Source: Candidatus Kapaibacterium sp. (GTDB lineage: Bacteria; Bacteroidota; Ignavibacteria; Kapaibacteriales; Kapaibacteriaceae). Taken from it: a stretch of DNA of 36,113 bases. The stretch is from NCBI GenBank assembly GCA_018882895.1, contig VERF01000022.1:1-36113 (forward strand), given 5' to 3'. The translations under genes were made by a program, and so were the position numbers. Numbering within the stretch: position 1 is the first letter of the stretch; each line of letters opens with the position of its first letter. The notes below the pieces were generated by a model, which worked only from the letters and a program-made list of their open reading frames with translations, had not been told where the DNA came from and searched no databases. Of this stretch, positions 1 to 8,881 are shown piece by piece.

Positions 1-205
1 ACCAAATGTCGGGGGCACGATAGCGTTCACGGAGGCCGGCTATGCTCTCGGCCACCGTGCGATCAATGTATGCCCTTGGGACGGCGTAGATCATGTCGGC
101 ATACGTGACGATGCCCTCCTTGGCAAGCGCCTCTGCACGACGTGGTCCCACCCCCTTGACGTACTGCAGAGGCAGGATGACCGGTGGTTTGGTCTCTGCG
201 TCCAT
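1..205 (-). CDS. recG: ATP-dependent DNA helicase RecG, N-terminal fragment
   Basis: Only the first 68 codons or so lie in the window; the gene runs off the left edge. Translation on the minus strand from the ATG at 203-205 gives a short leader, then LQYVKGVGPRRAEALAKEGI, followed by a segment with VPRAYIDR. This is the helix-hairpin-helix-like opening of the RecG wedge region (family pattern: VGP, then a LaxxGI element, then a P-R-x-Y-x-D-R motif). RecG remodels stalled replication forks and Holliday junctions. The ATG lies 15 bp downstream of the ilvE stop on the same strand, so the two are probably co-transcribed. The helicase motifs are outside the window, so the call rests on the N-terminus alone. 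Confidence 0.8.
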   Translation of the reverse strand, partial: MDAETKPPVILPLQYVKGVGPRRAEALAKEGIVTYADMIYAVPRAYIDRTVAESIAGLRERYRAPDIW

Positions 206-220
206 GCTCACACGTATGGT

Positions 221-1285
221 CTATCGTGCCGTGCCGTCGACGATCGTCATCCAGCCGTGCACATCTTCAGCGCGACCGAAACGAATGTCGTTGAGTCTTG
301 ACTTCAGAGCATACATCCGGCAATCAGGATCGACCTTCAGCTTGTGTTCCTGTCCATCGATGGATATCGTTTCGATCGGTGCCACGGAAGCAGCCGTGCC
401 TGCGCCAAAGGCCTCGGTCACGCGGCCGGAGGCGATGCCTTCACCCAGCTCATCAACCGAAACAGGTCGCTCCACAACGTCATACCCAAGGTCACGCGCG
501 ATCTGAATGATGCTCTCTCGCGTAACGCCCTTCAGGATGGTATCTCCCGTGGGCGGCGTCACGAGTGCGCCGTCGATAAAGAACATCAGATTCATGGTGC
601 CGGATTCTTCGACGTATTCATGCGACTTTGCATCGGTCCAGATCACCTGATCGAAGCCCGCATCCTGAGCCAACTTGGTCGGATACATTGCCGCGGCATA
701 GTTGCCGGCACACTTAGCGTACCCGGTACCGCCGGGTGCTGCTCGCGTGAACTCGCGCTCCACCTTAACGCGCAGAGGCTTTGTGTACACAGGCTTGAAG
801 GGGCCACCCACGACCATGAACGAGAACTCGTCGGCCGCCTTGAGTCCCATGCGCTCCTCGGTGGCGATCACGAACGGGCGGATGTAGTACGACGCGTCCG
901 GACCCGGTGGTACCCATTGACGGTCGAGATCCACCAACGTGTGGATCGCCTCGGCAAACAGATCCGCCGGAACCGCAGGCATGAGCATGCGTTCCAACGA
1001 GATGTTGAATCGCTCACTATGCCGTCCCGTGCGGAACACGCCCACACGGCCATCCTGCATGCAATAGGCCTTCATCCCTTCAAACACGATCTGCGCATAA
1101 TGCAGCCCGAGGGCAAGGGGCGAAAACGGGATCGGACGGTAGGCCTGAATACGCGCCTTTCTCCATTCGCCGTGAGAGTACTCGGCAATGAACATGTGAT
1201 CACCGGGTACGTTGATCAGCTTCATGGATGCGACGGCATCTGCGTCGAGACGCGGCATTGCCGCGCGGTCAATAGGTAATGGCAT
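221..1285 (-). CDS. ilvE: Branched-chain amino acid aminotransferase (IlvE, class IV PLP)
   Basis: A 354-residue protein of the long (group II) IlvE type, which interconverts Leu/Ile/Val and their 2-oxo acids with 2-oxoglutarate/glutamate. The family landmarks are visible: HYAQIVFEGMKAY (about 62-74), the RPFVIATEERMGL block (about 136-148), and GTGYAKCAGNYAA (about 186-198), in which Lys191 is the expected PLP Schiff-base lysine. EESGTMNLMFF and TILKGVTRESI follow in the usual order. The ATG at 1285 is used; M10 and M21 are possible alternatives because the conserved domain begins after them. The gene is divergent from panC across 62 bp and lies upstream of recG on the same strand. A one-mismatch promoter element (CACGTTTG, minus strand, 1312-1305) lies close to the start. 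Confidence 0.93.
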   Translation of the reverse strand: MPLPIDRAAMPRLDADAVASMKLINVPGDHMFIAEYSHGEWRKARIQAYRPIPFSPLALGLHYAQIVFEGMKAYCMQDGRVGVFRTGRHSERFNISLERMLMPAVPADLFAEAIHTLVDLDRQWVPPGPDASYYIRPFVIATEERMGLKAADEFSFMVVGGPFKPVYTKPLRVKVEREFTRAAPGGTGYAKCAGNYAAAMYPTKLAQDAGFDQVIWTDAKSHEYVEESGTMNLMFFIDGALVTPPTGDTILKGVTRESIIQIARDLGYDVVERPVSVDELGEGIASGRVTEAFGAGTAASVAPIETISIDGQEHKLKVDPDCRMYALKSRLNDIRFGRAEDVHGWMTIVDGTAR

Positions 1286-1347
1286 GTGCGAATCTAGGGA
1301 TTACCAAACGTGAATAATTGTTTGAGCTGTCGATATCTTCGAGCAAC

Positions 1348-2238
1348 ATGACGGCCAAACGTGACATCAACATCATAGAGACAATTGATGCCATGCAGAA
1401 AGTTTCCCGGGGGGCTTCTGCACAGGGGCTGACCATTGGCTGCGTGCCAACGATGGGATATCTGCATGAAGGGCATGCATCGCTGATCCGCCACGCTGCC
1501 CGGAACCATCCGATGGTAGTGGTGTCGATCTTCGTCAACCCAACGCAGTTCGGACCGAAGGAAGATTTCGCCCGATATCCGCGGGATCTTGAACGGGATC
1601 TCGAGATCGTGCGCTCTGCCGGCGGCACACACGTCTTTGCTCCCTCTGTCGAGGAGATGTATCCCGAGGGACCACGCTCAAGCATACATGTGTCGGGCGT
1701 CACCGATGTCCTTGAGGGAGCTTCAAGGCCCACGCACTTCGATGGGGTCGCCACGGTCGTGTCGCGCCTGTTCGAGGCGATGCTGCCCGACGTGGCCTAC
1801 TTTGGTCAGAAAGACTATCAGCAGACACTGGTCATCAGGCAAATGGTCGGTGCCTCGCCCCTTGCCGACGTGGCCCGTGTTCGCATCGAAACGCTCCCCA
1901 CCATGCGCGAAGAGGATGGCCTTGCCCGCAGCTCACGCAACATCTACCTTTCGGCCGATGATCGCCGCGATGCGCCCATCATCTATGCCGCTCTGAAGGC
2001 AGGCAGCGATCTTCTTGAAGGGGGCTGCCGGGATCTCGATCGCGTCGAGCAGACCATGCATGAAGTTCTCGGACAGGTTCCGAGGCTCAGTCTCGACTAT
2101 GCGGTGGCGGTAGATGCCGTTACGCTGCGCAGATCCGAGGCCCTCAGCGATGGATCGACCGTGGCGTTGCTCATTGCGGCCCGACTCGGCACGACGCGCC
2201 TGATAGACAACCTGCTTGTTACTCTGACGAGGCCGTAA
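1348..2238 (+). CDS. panC: Pantothenate synthetase (pantoate--beta-alanine ligase)
   Basis: A 296-residue protein that condenses pantoate and beta-alanine with ATP, the last step of vitamin B5 synthesis. The HIGH-like nucleotide motif is PTMGYLHEGH (about 34-43), followed by FVNPTQFGPKEDFARYPR (about 62-79), the YFGQKDYQQ block in mid-protein and the KMSKS-like REEDGLARSSRN loop. The reading frame is open back to 1318, but the residues before the ATG at 1348 do not resemble the family, so I place the start there. No other pan gene is adjacent. The last 20 bp overlap, tail to tail, the end of the acetyltransferase gene on the other strand. One AGGGGGC word lies at 2019-2025. Confidence 0.94.
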   Translation: MTAKRDINIIETIDAMQKVSRGASAQGLTIGCVPTMGYLHEGHASLIRHAARNHPMVVVSIFVNPTQFGPKEDFARYPRDLERDLEIVRSAGGTHVFAPSVEEMYPEGPRSSIHVSGVTDVLEGASRPTHFDGVATVVSRLFEAMLPDVAYFGQKDYQQTLVIRQMVGASPLADVARVRIETLPTMREEDGLARSSRNIYLSADDRRDAPIIYAALKAGSDLLEGGCRDLDRVEQTMHEVLGQVPRLSLDYAVAVDAVTLRRSEALSDGSTVALLIAARLGTTRLIDNLLVTLTRP

Positions 2239-2692
2239 GGTCGATGCGGTAGAGCATCCACTCGTTCATGAACGTAGCACCGCGGCGCTCATAGAAATCG
2301 CGCGCCAGTTTGTTCCAATCAAGTACCTGCCAGTCGACGCGTCCGCACCCACGGTTGCGGGCGGTCTGCACGACGTGATCGAATAAGGCAGAGCCAACGC
2401 CCCGACTTCGAGCGTCTTCGCGCACGAAGATGTCTTCGAGGTACATCGTCGGCAGCGCAAGAAATGATGAGTAGGTCTCCAGCGTGATGGCATAGCCACA
2501 GGCCATGTCCGCGTCATCGACAGCAAGAACCGCCTCGATGCGCGGCGCTGGGCCACAGATATCATTGAGCAACCGCGCACGCGCCTCGAGGCTTGGCGGC
2601 TGCAGATTCTCATACTCGGCCAGCATGTCGATCAGCGCCACCAGGTCGGCAAACCGCTCGGGTGTGACCGGGAGGATCGACACGGCACCCAT
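2219..2692 (-). CDS. GNAT-family N-acetyltransferase (diamine/thialysine acetyltransferase-like)
   Basis: A 157-residue single-domain GNAT protein. Motif A, which binds the acetyl-CoA pyrophosphate, is seen as YLEDIFVREDARSRGVGSAL (about 84-103) with the R-x-R-G-V-G loop. Motif B is visible as DWNKLARDFYERRGA (about 125-139). The LEDIFV strand and the VDWQVLDWN segment resemble SSAT-like polyamine or thialysine acetyltransferases, but the substrate cannot be read from sequence. Its ATG overlaps the dsbD stop codon by one base (TGATG), which implies translational coupling to dsbD. Its 3' end overlaps panC. Confidence 0.85.
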   Translation of the reverse strand: MGAVSILPVTPERFADLVALIDMLAEYENLQPPSLEARARLLNDICGPAPRIEAVLAVDDADMACGYAITLETYSSFLALPTMYLEDIFVREDARSRGVGSALFDHVVQTARNRGCGRVDWQVLDWNKLARDFYERRGATFMNEWMLYRIDLTASSE

Positions 2693-4707
2693 CAGAGCGC
2701 CTTTGACAGGAAGGCAATGAAGGTCGACGGGTCGGAGCGGTACTGCGTCTGGAACCCCGACTGGGCCACATAACTACCGTCGGACGTAAGCATCACGTAC
2801 AGGGGATTGGCCACCGTTCCGTACGATTTCAGGATGTTCTGATTGGTGATGTACGGCTCGGACTTCCGATCGGTGTAGAGCTGCACAAGGACGAACTTCT
2901 TGAACTGATCGACGACCTCGGGGCGAGGGAACACTTCCTTCTCCATCAGTCGACAGTTCACACAGGCAAATCCGGTGAAGTCGATAAAGATGGGCTTGCC
3001 CTGCTGCTTGGCCAGCTTCTTGGCCTTTTCGAGATCATTCAGCCAGGTCAGACCGGCATGCCCGGATTCCGAACCTGCGCTCGTCGGAACCACGGATCCC
3101 TGCATCGGAGGTGCTCCGTTCATTTCATCAAGAAGTTGATGATAGTTTTCCGGCGGCAGCAACGCTTCGAGATCGGCGGCAAGGGGCTTACCAAGCATCC
3201 CGGCCGTGAACCACATGGTGAATGTGGCAAATACGACGGCGAAAAGTGCGCGGATCCCTCCGACGCGTTCGACGGGCGTGTCAAGCGTCATACGGAACGT
3301 ACCAAGCAGGTACAACATGATCAACAGGCACACGCCAGCCCAGATTGCAAGGAAGACCTCACGTGGAAGCAGACCCAGACCGAAGATGAACTCGGCCGTG
3401 GAAAAGAACTTCACGGCCGCTGCGATCTCGAGGAAGCCCATCACAACCTTCAGGTTGTTCATCCAGCCCCCTGCCCGAGGCAAACGAACAAGCAGCGACG
3501 GGAACATCGAGAGGATGACGAATGGTATGGCAAATGCGGTCGCAAATCCGAAGGTCCCAACAGCAGGATACAGATAGTCGCCTCCCGAGGCACTCAGCAG
3601 AAGCGTGCCCACAAACGGCACCGTGCACGTGAACGAGGTAAGCGAGAAGGTTAGCCCCATCAGCAGGATGGAGAAGGTTCCATCACCCTGCGACTTCTTG
3701 TTCAACGCGTTCATGATCGAGACCGGCACCTGGATCTCAAACGATCCGAACAGGTTGAAGGCCAGGATCATGAACAGAAGACCAATACCGAGATTCATCC
3801 ACGGATTGGCAGCCAGATCCTGAACAGCCGTACCGCCAAAGACCACCGATGCCACGATGCCGACGGCTGTGAATGTTGATATGATGCCGAGGCCGAACAG
3901 AGCACTGTCGCGCATACCCGAGCCGCGATGCTTCTCGTGTCGCTTGGTGAAGAAAGAAACCGTGATCGGGATCATCGGGAACACGCACGGCGTCAGGAGA
4001 GCAAGAAAACCCACGCCCATAGCATAAAGGAAGAAGCTGAATAGTCCTTTGCGCTTTTCGCCTTCGAGTTCGCTCTGAGCATCTTCGACGACCGGGGCCG
4101 ACGAGGTTGCGGCCGAGACGGTGCCGCCTTGCGTTGAAGACGTCGCCGACGCTGCATCTGACGTATCGGCACTACCGCTCGCCACGCCAGTGATGACAAC
4201 ACCGACGTTCTGCGGCATGTCCTCCGACGGCAGGCAGGCCGACGTGTCGCACAGCTGCATGGTGACCGTTACCGAAGCCTTGTGCGAACCCACCGGCAGG
4301 GTGGCTGCCGCACGCACGGGCACGGCGATCTCGACCGAGCCCGAGAGCTCCTCAACGGTGGTCTCCCAGGTCTTGTCGAAGGCCGAGTGAGCCCCCTTCA
4401 GGATACGGGGCTTACCAGCAAGCTTTAGGGTGTTTGACGGGCCAACCGAGATGACCGTCGCATCCGGACCCAGTCCATCCGGGCCCACAGCCGGCGTCAG
4501 GCCGTAGCTGTGCCAATGCTTGGCGATGCGTGCCTTGACGATGATGGTGGCCGTATCACCGGCCTTGAGCGAGCATGCCGGAATTGGCTGAAAGGCGATC
4601 TTATCCTTGGCCGACGGCATTTGTGCCGAGACGCTTGCCGCCACTGCGGCAAGAAGAGCGAAGACCGACATCAGCACCCAGGCTGAACGCAAGTAAAACG
4701 TACGCAC
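2692..4707 (-). CDS. dsbD: Thiol:disulfide interchange protein DsbD
   Basis: Carries reducing power from cytoplasmic thioredoxin across the inner membrane to periplasmic proteins. The frame gives 671 residues from the GTG at 4707. It has a signal peptide, an N-terminal DsbD-alpha/DsbC-like domain, a Ser/Thr/Ala linker, about eight membrane segments and a C-terminal thioredoxin-like domain. Numbered from this start, the three cysteine pairs of the relay are all present: C153/C158 (periplasmic), C241 and C361 (membrane; TPCVFP and FTCTVP), and C582-VN-C585 (thioredoxin). The frame is open to a TTG at 4749, and an ATG exists at 4671. I prefer the GTG: it gives a signal peptide with two Arg in its n-region, and a TAGTTTTG promoter element covers the region just upstream. 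The GNAT gene is coupled downstream. Confidence 0.92.
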   Translation of the reverse strand: MRTFYLRSAWVLMSVFALLAAVAASVSAQMPSAKDKIAFQPIPACSLKAGDTATIIVKARIAKHWHSYGLTPAVGPDGLGPDATVISVGPSNTLKLAGKPRILKGAHSAFDKTWETTVEELSGSVEIAVPVRAAATLPVGSHKASVTVTMQLCDTSACLPSEDMPQNVGVVITGVASGSADTSDAASATSSTQGGTVSAATSSAPVVEDAQSELEGEKRKGLFSFFLYAMGVGFLALLTPCVFPMIPITVSFFTKRHEKHRGSGMRDSALFGLGIISTFTAVGIVASVVFGGTAVQDLAANPWMNLGIGLLFMILAFNLFGSFEIQVPVSIMNALNKKSQGDGTFSILLMGLTFSLTSFTCTVPFVGTLLLSASGGDYLYPAVGTFGFATAFAIPFVILSMFPSLLVRLPRAGGWMNNLKVVMGFLEIAAAVKFFSTAEFIFGLGLLPREVFLAIWAGVCLLIMLYLLGTFRMTLDTPVERVGGIRALFAVVFATFTMWFTAGMLGKPLAADLEALLPPENYHQLLDEMNGAPPMQGSVVPTSAGSESGHAGLTWLNDLEKAKKLAKQQGKPIFIDFTGFACVNCRLMEKEVFPRPEVVDQFKKFVLVQLYTDRKSEPYITNQNILKSYGTVANPLYVMLTSDGSYVAQSGFQTQYRSDPSTFIAFLSKAL

Positions 4708-4736
4708 GGCAATCCAAAAGGTCGTGACAGAACCGC

Positions 4737-4744
4737 CAAAACTA
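4737..4744 (-). promoter_or_regulatory. Candidate Bacteroidetes-type -7 promoter element for dsbD
   Basis: The minus strand reads TAGTTTTG, an exact TAnnTTTG match, 30-37 nt upstream of the proposed GTG start of dsbD in the 92-bp gap shared with glyQS. It overlaps the longest possible reading frame of dsbD, which argues against the TTG start at 4749. No clear TTTG -33 element is seen. Confidence 0.4.
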
Positions 4745-4799
4745 CGCAACGAGGTGGACTTCGTATTTTCACGCTCTTTCCGTCACGTATACTACGGGT

Positions 4800-6233
4800 A
4801 TGGCCTCAACAACGTCCATCGATGCAATTCTGTCTCTTTCCAAGCGGAAGGGATTTGTCTACCAGTCATCCGAGATCTACGGAGGCCTGAATGGCTGCTG
4901 GGATTTTGGTCCCCTGGGGGTCGAGCTCCTTCGAAACATCAAGGACTCGTGGTGGAAGGCCATGACGTTTCGTCCGGACATCGTCGGCATCGACTCGTCG
5001 ATCCTGATGCATCCGCGCGTCTGGGAAGCCTCAGGCCACCTGCAGCAATTCTCGGATCCGATGATCGACAACAAGACGTCGAAGTCGCGCCATCGAGCCG
5101 ACAATCTGATCGAGGACTTTATCACACGGCTGCGCAACAAGGGTAAGACGGAGCAGGCCGACGCCGTTGAGCACGCGCTCAATTCAGCAAACTCGAACGA
5201 TGACCTGCATGCCATCATCATGTCTAACTCCATTCCCGATCCGATCAGCGGAACAACGGACTGGACGGACGTGAGGAACTTCAACCTGATGTTCGAGACA
5301 CACGTCGGTCCTGTTGCCGATGCCGCCAACGTTGTGTACCTGCGTCCGGAGACAGCTCAAGGCATCTTTGTGAACTTCAAGAACGTGATGGAATCCTCAC
5401 GTATGAAGCCGCCGTTCGGTATCGCCCAGATCGGTAAGAGTTTCCGCAATGAGATCAACACCAAGAACTTTCTCTTCCGCACGAGAGAGTTCGAACAGAT
5501 GGAGATGCAGTTCTTCGTCAAGCCCGGCTCCGAAAACGAATGGTTTGAGCACTGGCGCATGGCCCGCTGGAACTGGTTTGTTGAGACACTTGGCATTGAT
5601 GCCTCGCGCTTAAAGCGCAAGCCCCATGAAAAGCTTGCACACTATGCGGCAGCAGCCGAGGACATCGAGTACCTCTTTCCATTCGGATGGGGCGAGGTCG
5701 AGGGTATTCACTCGCGGACAGACTTCGATCTTGGCCGCCATCAGGAGTTCTCCGGCAAGAAGCTTGAATACGTTGACACGGCCACCAAGGAGCGGTTTGT
5801 TCCCTACGTGATCGAAACGGCAGTTGGTGCTACACGCACATTCATGGCCGTCTTGTGTGACGCCTATGCCGAGGAAGAGATTCCCAATGGTGACGGTGGA
5901 TCGGAGACGCGTGCAGTTCTTCGTCTCAAGCCGCAGCTGGCCCCGGTCACTGTTGCCGTGCTGCCGCTGGTAAACAAGGACGGAATGCCTGAGGCCGCCA
6001 ATGCGATCGTCGCGGACCTGCAGAAGCAGTTCAGGGTCGACTACGACACTTCCGGTGCGATCGGGCGTCGCTATCGACGTCAGGACGAGGTTGGAACCCC
6101 CTACTGCGTCACCGTCGACGGTCAGACCATTTCTGACGGCACAGTTACGTTGCGGGACCGGGACTCCATGCAGCAGATCCGCATACCTGCGGCCATGCTT
6201 GGCTCCGAGATCGCCTCTCGTCTGACAGTATGA
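4800..6233 (+). CDS. glyQS: Glycine--tRNA ligase, alpha2 (single-chain, class II) type
   Basis: A 477-residue homodimeric-type GlyRS that charges tRNA-Gly. Visible landmarks: the N-terminal GFVYQSSEIYGGLNGCWDFGPLG block (written here with its positions, about 18-40); DPMIDNKTSKSRHRAD (about 86-101); RPETAQGIFVNF (182-193); class II motif 2, FRNEINTKNFLFRTREFEQ (215-233); and a C-terminal anticodon-binding domain from about residue 381 (APVTVAVLPL, later GTPYCVTVD). The 86-101 segment has no cysteine pair; from memory, many bacterial relatives carry CxxC there, so a zinc site may be absent. The stop overlaps the ctpA start by 4 bp (ATGA), so the two genes are coupled. Upstream there is no obvious Shine-Dalgarno sequence. 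Confidence 0.95.
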   Translation: MASTTSIDAILSLSKRKGFVYQSSEIYGGLNGCWDFGPLGVELLRNIKDSWWKAMTFRPDIVGIDSSILMHPRVWEASGHLQQFSDPMIDNKTSKSRHRADNLIEDFITRLRNKGKTEQADAVEHALNSANSNDDLHAIIMSNSIPDPISGTTDWTDVRNFNLMFETHVGPVADAANVVYLRPETAQGIFVNFKNVMESSRMKPPFGIAQIGKSFRNEINTKNFLFRTREFEQMEMQFFVKPGSENEWFEHWRMARWNWFVETLGIDASRLKRKPHEKLAHYAAAAEDIEYLFPFGWGEVEGIHSRTDFDLGRHQEFSGKKLEYVDTATKERFVPYVIETAVGATRTFMAVLCDAYAEEEIPNGDGGSETRAVLRLKPQLAPVTVAVLPLVNKDGMPEAANAIVADLQKQFRVDYDTSGAIGRRYRRQDEVGTPYCVTVDGQTISDGTVTLRDRDSMQQIRIPAAMLGSEIASRLTV

Positions 6234-7864
6234 GGCGCTTGCTCATCATCCTAGCGGCGATCTGCGCGCTCGCCGTCCGCGCCTCAGGTGCCCGAGATGA
6301 TGACTCAACCTACCAGCGTCTTTCCAAGGCGCTGGAGACGCTTAACGCAGTCTTTCGCGAGATCAATACTCGCTATGTCGACAATGTCAATCCTACCGAA
6401 CTGGCCGACGTTGGCGTGGGTGCCATGCTGGGGTACCTCGACCCGTACAGTGAGTACTATGTCGACGACGAGACCGACGAGATAGAGTCGGTGACCACCG
6501 GCTCGTATGTCGGCTTTGGCATCACGGTGTCCAATCCTGACAGTGTTCTGACCATCACCGACGTGCGTGAAGCCGGCCCCGCACGCAAGGCTGGCATTCG
6601 CATCGGAGATCAGCTCCTGGCCATCGACAGCGTGCGAACCGACACCATGCAGTCGGGAAACCTGCGCCCCCTTACAAGAGGTAGGGCCGGATCAACGTCG
6701 CGACTGAAGATCCTTCGTGAGGGTCGGAGCGACACGCTGGCGTTTGACTTGCAGCGTTCAGAGCTCGACCTTGCATCGATCGGATATTCCGATATGCTGC
6801 CAAACAACATCGGCTACATCAGCCTGGAGCGCTTCACTCGCAAGTCCGGCAAGGAACTTCGCCAGGCCATCGCCGCACTTCGATCTAGGTCAGCTCTCAA
6901 GGGGCTGGTGGTGGACCTGCGCGACAACCCGGGTGGACTTCTGCAAGCTGCGATCGACGTGGTGGAGACCTTCGTGCCCGTTGGCAGTCCGGTCGTTTCC
7001 ACGCGCGGACGCTATGACGACTCTTTCGTGGAGTATCGATCAGAGAACCAACCTGTCGAGCCCGATGTGCCACTGGTTCTGCTGATCAACGAGGGATCTG
7101 CAAGTGCCAGCGAGATCGTGGCAGGAGCCATGCAGGATCTGGATCGCGCAGTGGTCGTGGGCGTTCGTTCATTTGGCAAGGGGCTTGTCCAGTCCATCTT
7201 CCCGCTTGGCGAGAATGCCGTACTGAAGCTCACAACGGCACGATATTACACCCCCTCCGGCAGGTGCATCCAACGACGGAACTATCGCACGGATCGCGAT
7301 GAGCAGGACACCACCACATACCGGACCGCCAGGGGTCGCCGTGTTTCGGCAACGCATGGAATCGACCCGGACATGACGGTCTCGGATTCGCTCTTTTCGC
7401 CGCTCGTGGCCGAACTGATGGCCTCAAACCTCATTCAGAGATTCGCCACGCGCACGGCCGCCGGAATGACGTCGATCGAGACCGGATTCATGGCCGATGG
7501 CAAATTGCTCGATGGTTTCGTTCGATTCGTCGAACAGCAGCCGCCCCGCCGGCGCAGTCGCCTGCTCGAAGGTATCGCCGGCGTCGAGGAGCTGGCCTCC
7601 CAGAACAAGATGCCCAAATCGTCGATCTCCGCTTTGGAGGGGGCTCGCCGCTTATTCGAGCGCGACCAGATCCAGTCGATCAGACGCCAGCAGAGCGATA
7701 TCCTGCGCCTGCTCGACGTTGAGGTGCGCACACGCTTTGCAACAGCCAGGGAACGCGATAGATTTTTTGTTCCGCTCACACCATCGGTGAATTGTGCCAT
7801 TGAGATCCTGCGCACCGAGCAGTATCGGCAATTGCTGACATCACAATTGCCCGCAGATCACTAA
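6230..7864 (+). CDS. ctpA: C-terminal processing peptidase, S41 family (CtpA/Prc-like)
   Basis: A 544-residue periplasmic serine protease that cleaves substrates near their C-termini. It has a signal peptide (about 1-20, ending ASG), a leader helix region with LDPYSEYY (about 70-77), a PDZ domain (about 85-175, GSYVGFGITV onward) and the S41 core. Spacing against E. coli Prc suggests Ser292 (in EGSASASEI), Asp303 and Lys317 (in SFGKGLVQ) as catalytic residues. An unassigned, mostly helical C-terminal extension of about 150 residues follows. It starts by a 4-bp overlap with glyQS. Its stop codon is within the candidate rpoD promoter element. Confidence 0.92.
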   Translation: MRRLLIILAAICALAVRASGARDDDSTYQRLSKALETLNAVFREINTRYVDNVNPTELADVGVGAMLGYLDPYSEYYVDDETDEIESVTTGSYVGFGITVSNPDSVLTITDVREAGPARKAGIRIGDQLLAIDSVRTDTMQSGNLRPLTRGRAGSTSRLKILREGRSDTLAFDLQRSELDLASIGYSDMLPNNIGYISLERFTRKSGKELRQAIAALRSRSALKGLVVDLRDNPGGLLQAAIDVVETFVPVGSPVVSTRGRYDDSFVEYRSENQPVEPDVPLVLLINEGSASASEIVAGAMQDLDRAVVVGVRSFGKGLVQSIFPLGENAVLKLTTARYYTPSGRCIQRRNYRTDRDEQDTTTYRTARGRRVSATHGIDPDMTVSDSLFSPLVAELMASNLIQRFATRTAAGMTSIETGFMADGKLLDGFVRFVEQQPPRRRSRLLEGIAGVEELASQNKMPKSSISALEGARRLFERDQIQSIRRQQSDILRLLDVEVRTRFATARERDRFFVPLTPSVNCAIEILRTEQYRQLLTSQLPADH

Positions 7865-7869
7865 TTTTG
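7862..7869 (+). promoter_or_regulatory. Candidate Bacteroidetes-type -7 promoter element for rpoD
   Basis: TAATTTTG, an exact TAnnTTTG match beginning in the ctpA stop codon and about 107 bp upstream of the rpoD ATG. A TTG at 7847-7849 is too close and another at 7832-7834 is too far to be a convincing -33 element, so this rests on the -7 box alone. Confidence 0.35.
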
Positions 7870-7976
7870 CAGCCCTCGCCGGAATGCACGAAGGTTGATT
7901 CATCATCGTCGTGACGTCCGCCGCGCTGGCACCCACCGTTCCATACCACAAAAGAACACGCCACGGAAAGCCTTCC

Positions 7977-8840
7977 ATGAGGATTACGAAACAGTACACC
8001 AATCGCGAAAGCCAGTCACTTGACAAGTACCTGCAGGAGATCGGTCGCGTCGACCTTCTGACGGGTGACGATGAGATCGTTCTTGCCCAGACCATCCGCA
8101 AGGGCGGATTTGAAGGTGCGCAGGCTCTCGAGCGCCTCGTCAAGGCGAACCTTCGCTTCGTGGTATCCGTGGCCAAGCAATACCAGAATCAGGGTCTCTC
8201 CCTGGGTGACCTCATCAACGAAGGGAACCTTGGCCTTATCAAGGCCGCCAAGCGCTTCGACGAGACGCGTGGTTTCAAGTTCATCTCGTATGCGGTGTGG
8301 TGGATCCGTCAGAGCATCCTTCAGGCGCTGGCCGAACAGTCGCGCATCGTGCGTCTTCCACTGAACCGCGTTGGTGCACTCAACAAGATCGGCAAGAAGT
8401 TTTCGGAACTCGAGCAACAGTACGAGCGTGAACCGACCGCCGCCGAACTTGCAGAGCAACTCGAAATGTCGATCGCCGAGATCTCCGAAACGATCAAGAT
8501 CTCCGGACGTCACCTATCGGTGGACGCGCCGTTCGTGCAAGGCGAAGACAACCGACTGCTCGACATTCTTCCGAATGATCAGCAGCCACCGCCGGATAGC
8601 GAGCTCATGCGCGAATCTCTGCGCGTGGAAGTCCAACAGGTTCTCAACACTCTCAGCGAGCGCGAAGCCGAGGTTATCCGACTGTACTTCGGTTTGGATG
8701 ATCAGCAGGCCCTGACGCTGGAAGAGATCGGCGAAAAGTTCAACCTCACGCGCGAGCGCGTTCGCCAGATCAAGGAGAAGGCCATTCGCCGTCTTCGTCA
8801 CGCCTCCCGCAGCAAGGCTCTGCGTACGTACCTGGGCTGA
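7977..8840 (+). CDS. rpoD: Primary RNA polymerase sigma factor, short Bacteroidetes type
   Basis: A 287-residue sigma-70 factor that directs housekeeping transcription. It starts [20 protein letters not shown], which I recognise as the N-terminus of Bacteroidetes primary sigma factors, and it lacks the acidic region 1.1 of E. coli sigma-70. Region 2 is complete (about 55-130, including [19 protein letters not shown] and [15 protein letters not shown]), followed by region 3. Region 4 includes a helix-turn-helix, [20 protein letters not shown] (247-266). The frame is open to a GTG at 7911, but the ATG at 7977 matches family starts. This factor is probably what reads the TAnnTTTG elements noted here. 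Upstream is a 112-bp gap with one such element. Confidence 0.94.
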   Translation: MRITKQYTNRESQSLDKYLQEIGRVDLLTGDDEIVLAQTIRKGGFEGAQALERLVKANLRFVVSVAKQYQNQGLSLGDLINEGNLGLIKAAKRFDETRGFKFISYAVWWIRQSILQALAEQSRIVRLPLNRVGALNKIGKKFSELEQQYEREPTAAELAEQLEMSIAEISETIKISGRHLSVDAPFVQGEDNRLLDILPNDQQPPPDSELMRESLRVEVQQVLNTLSEREAEVIRLYFGLDDQQALTLEEIGEKFNLTRERVRQIKEKAIRRLRHASRSKALRTYLG

Positions 8841-8881
8841 CAGGGTACGGGGCTGAACAGACGTAAGGGTTGCTGCCCGAC

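Noticed and set aside
344-1279. Long plus-strand open frame (about 311 codons) opposite ilvE
   Set aside because: Its translation is low-quality and Arg/His-rich, and the minus-strand frame encodes a complete IlvE with its PLP lysine; it is an antisense shadow of high-GC coding DNA.
4787-4792. TATACT as an E. coli-type -10 box for glyQS
   Set aside because: It lies 7 nt before the start codon and has no -35 box at the right spacing.
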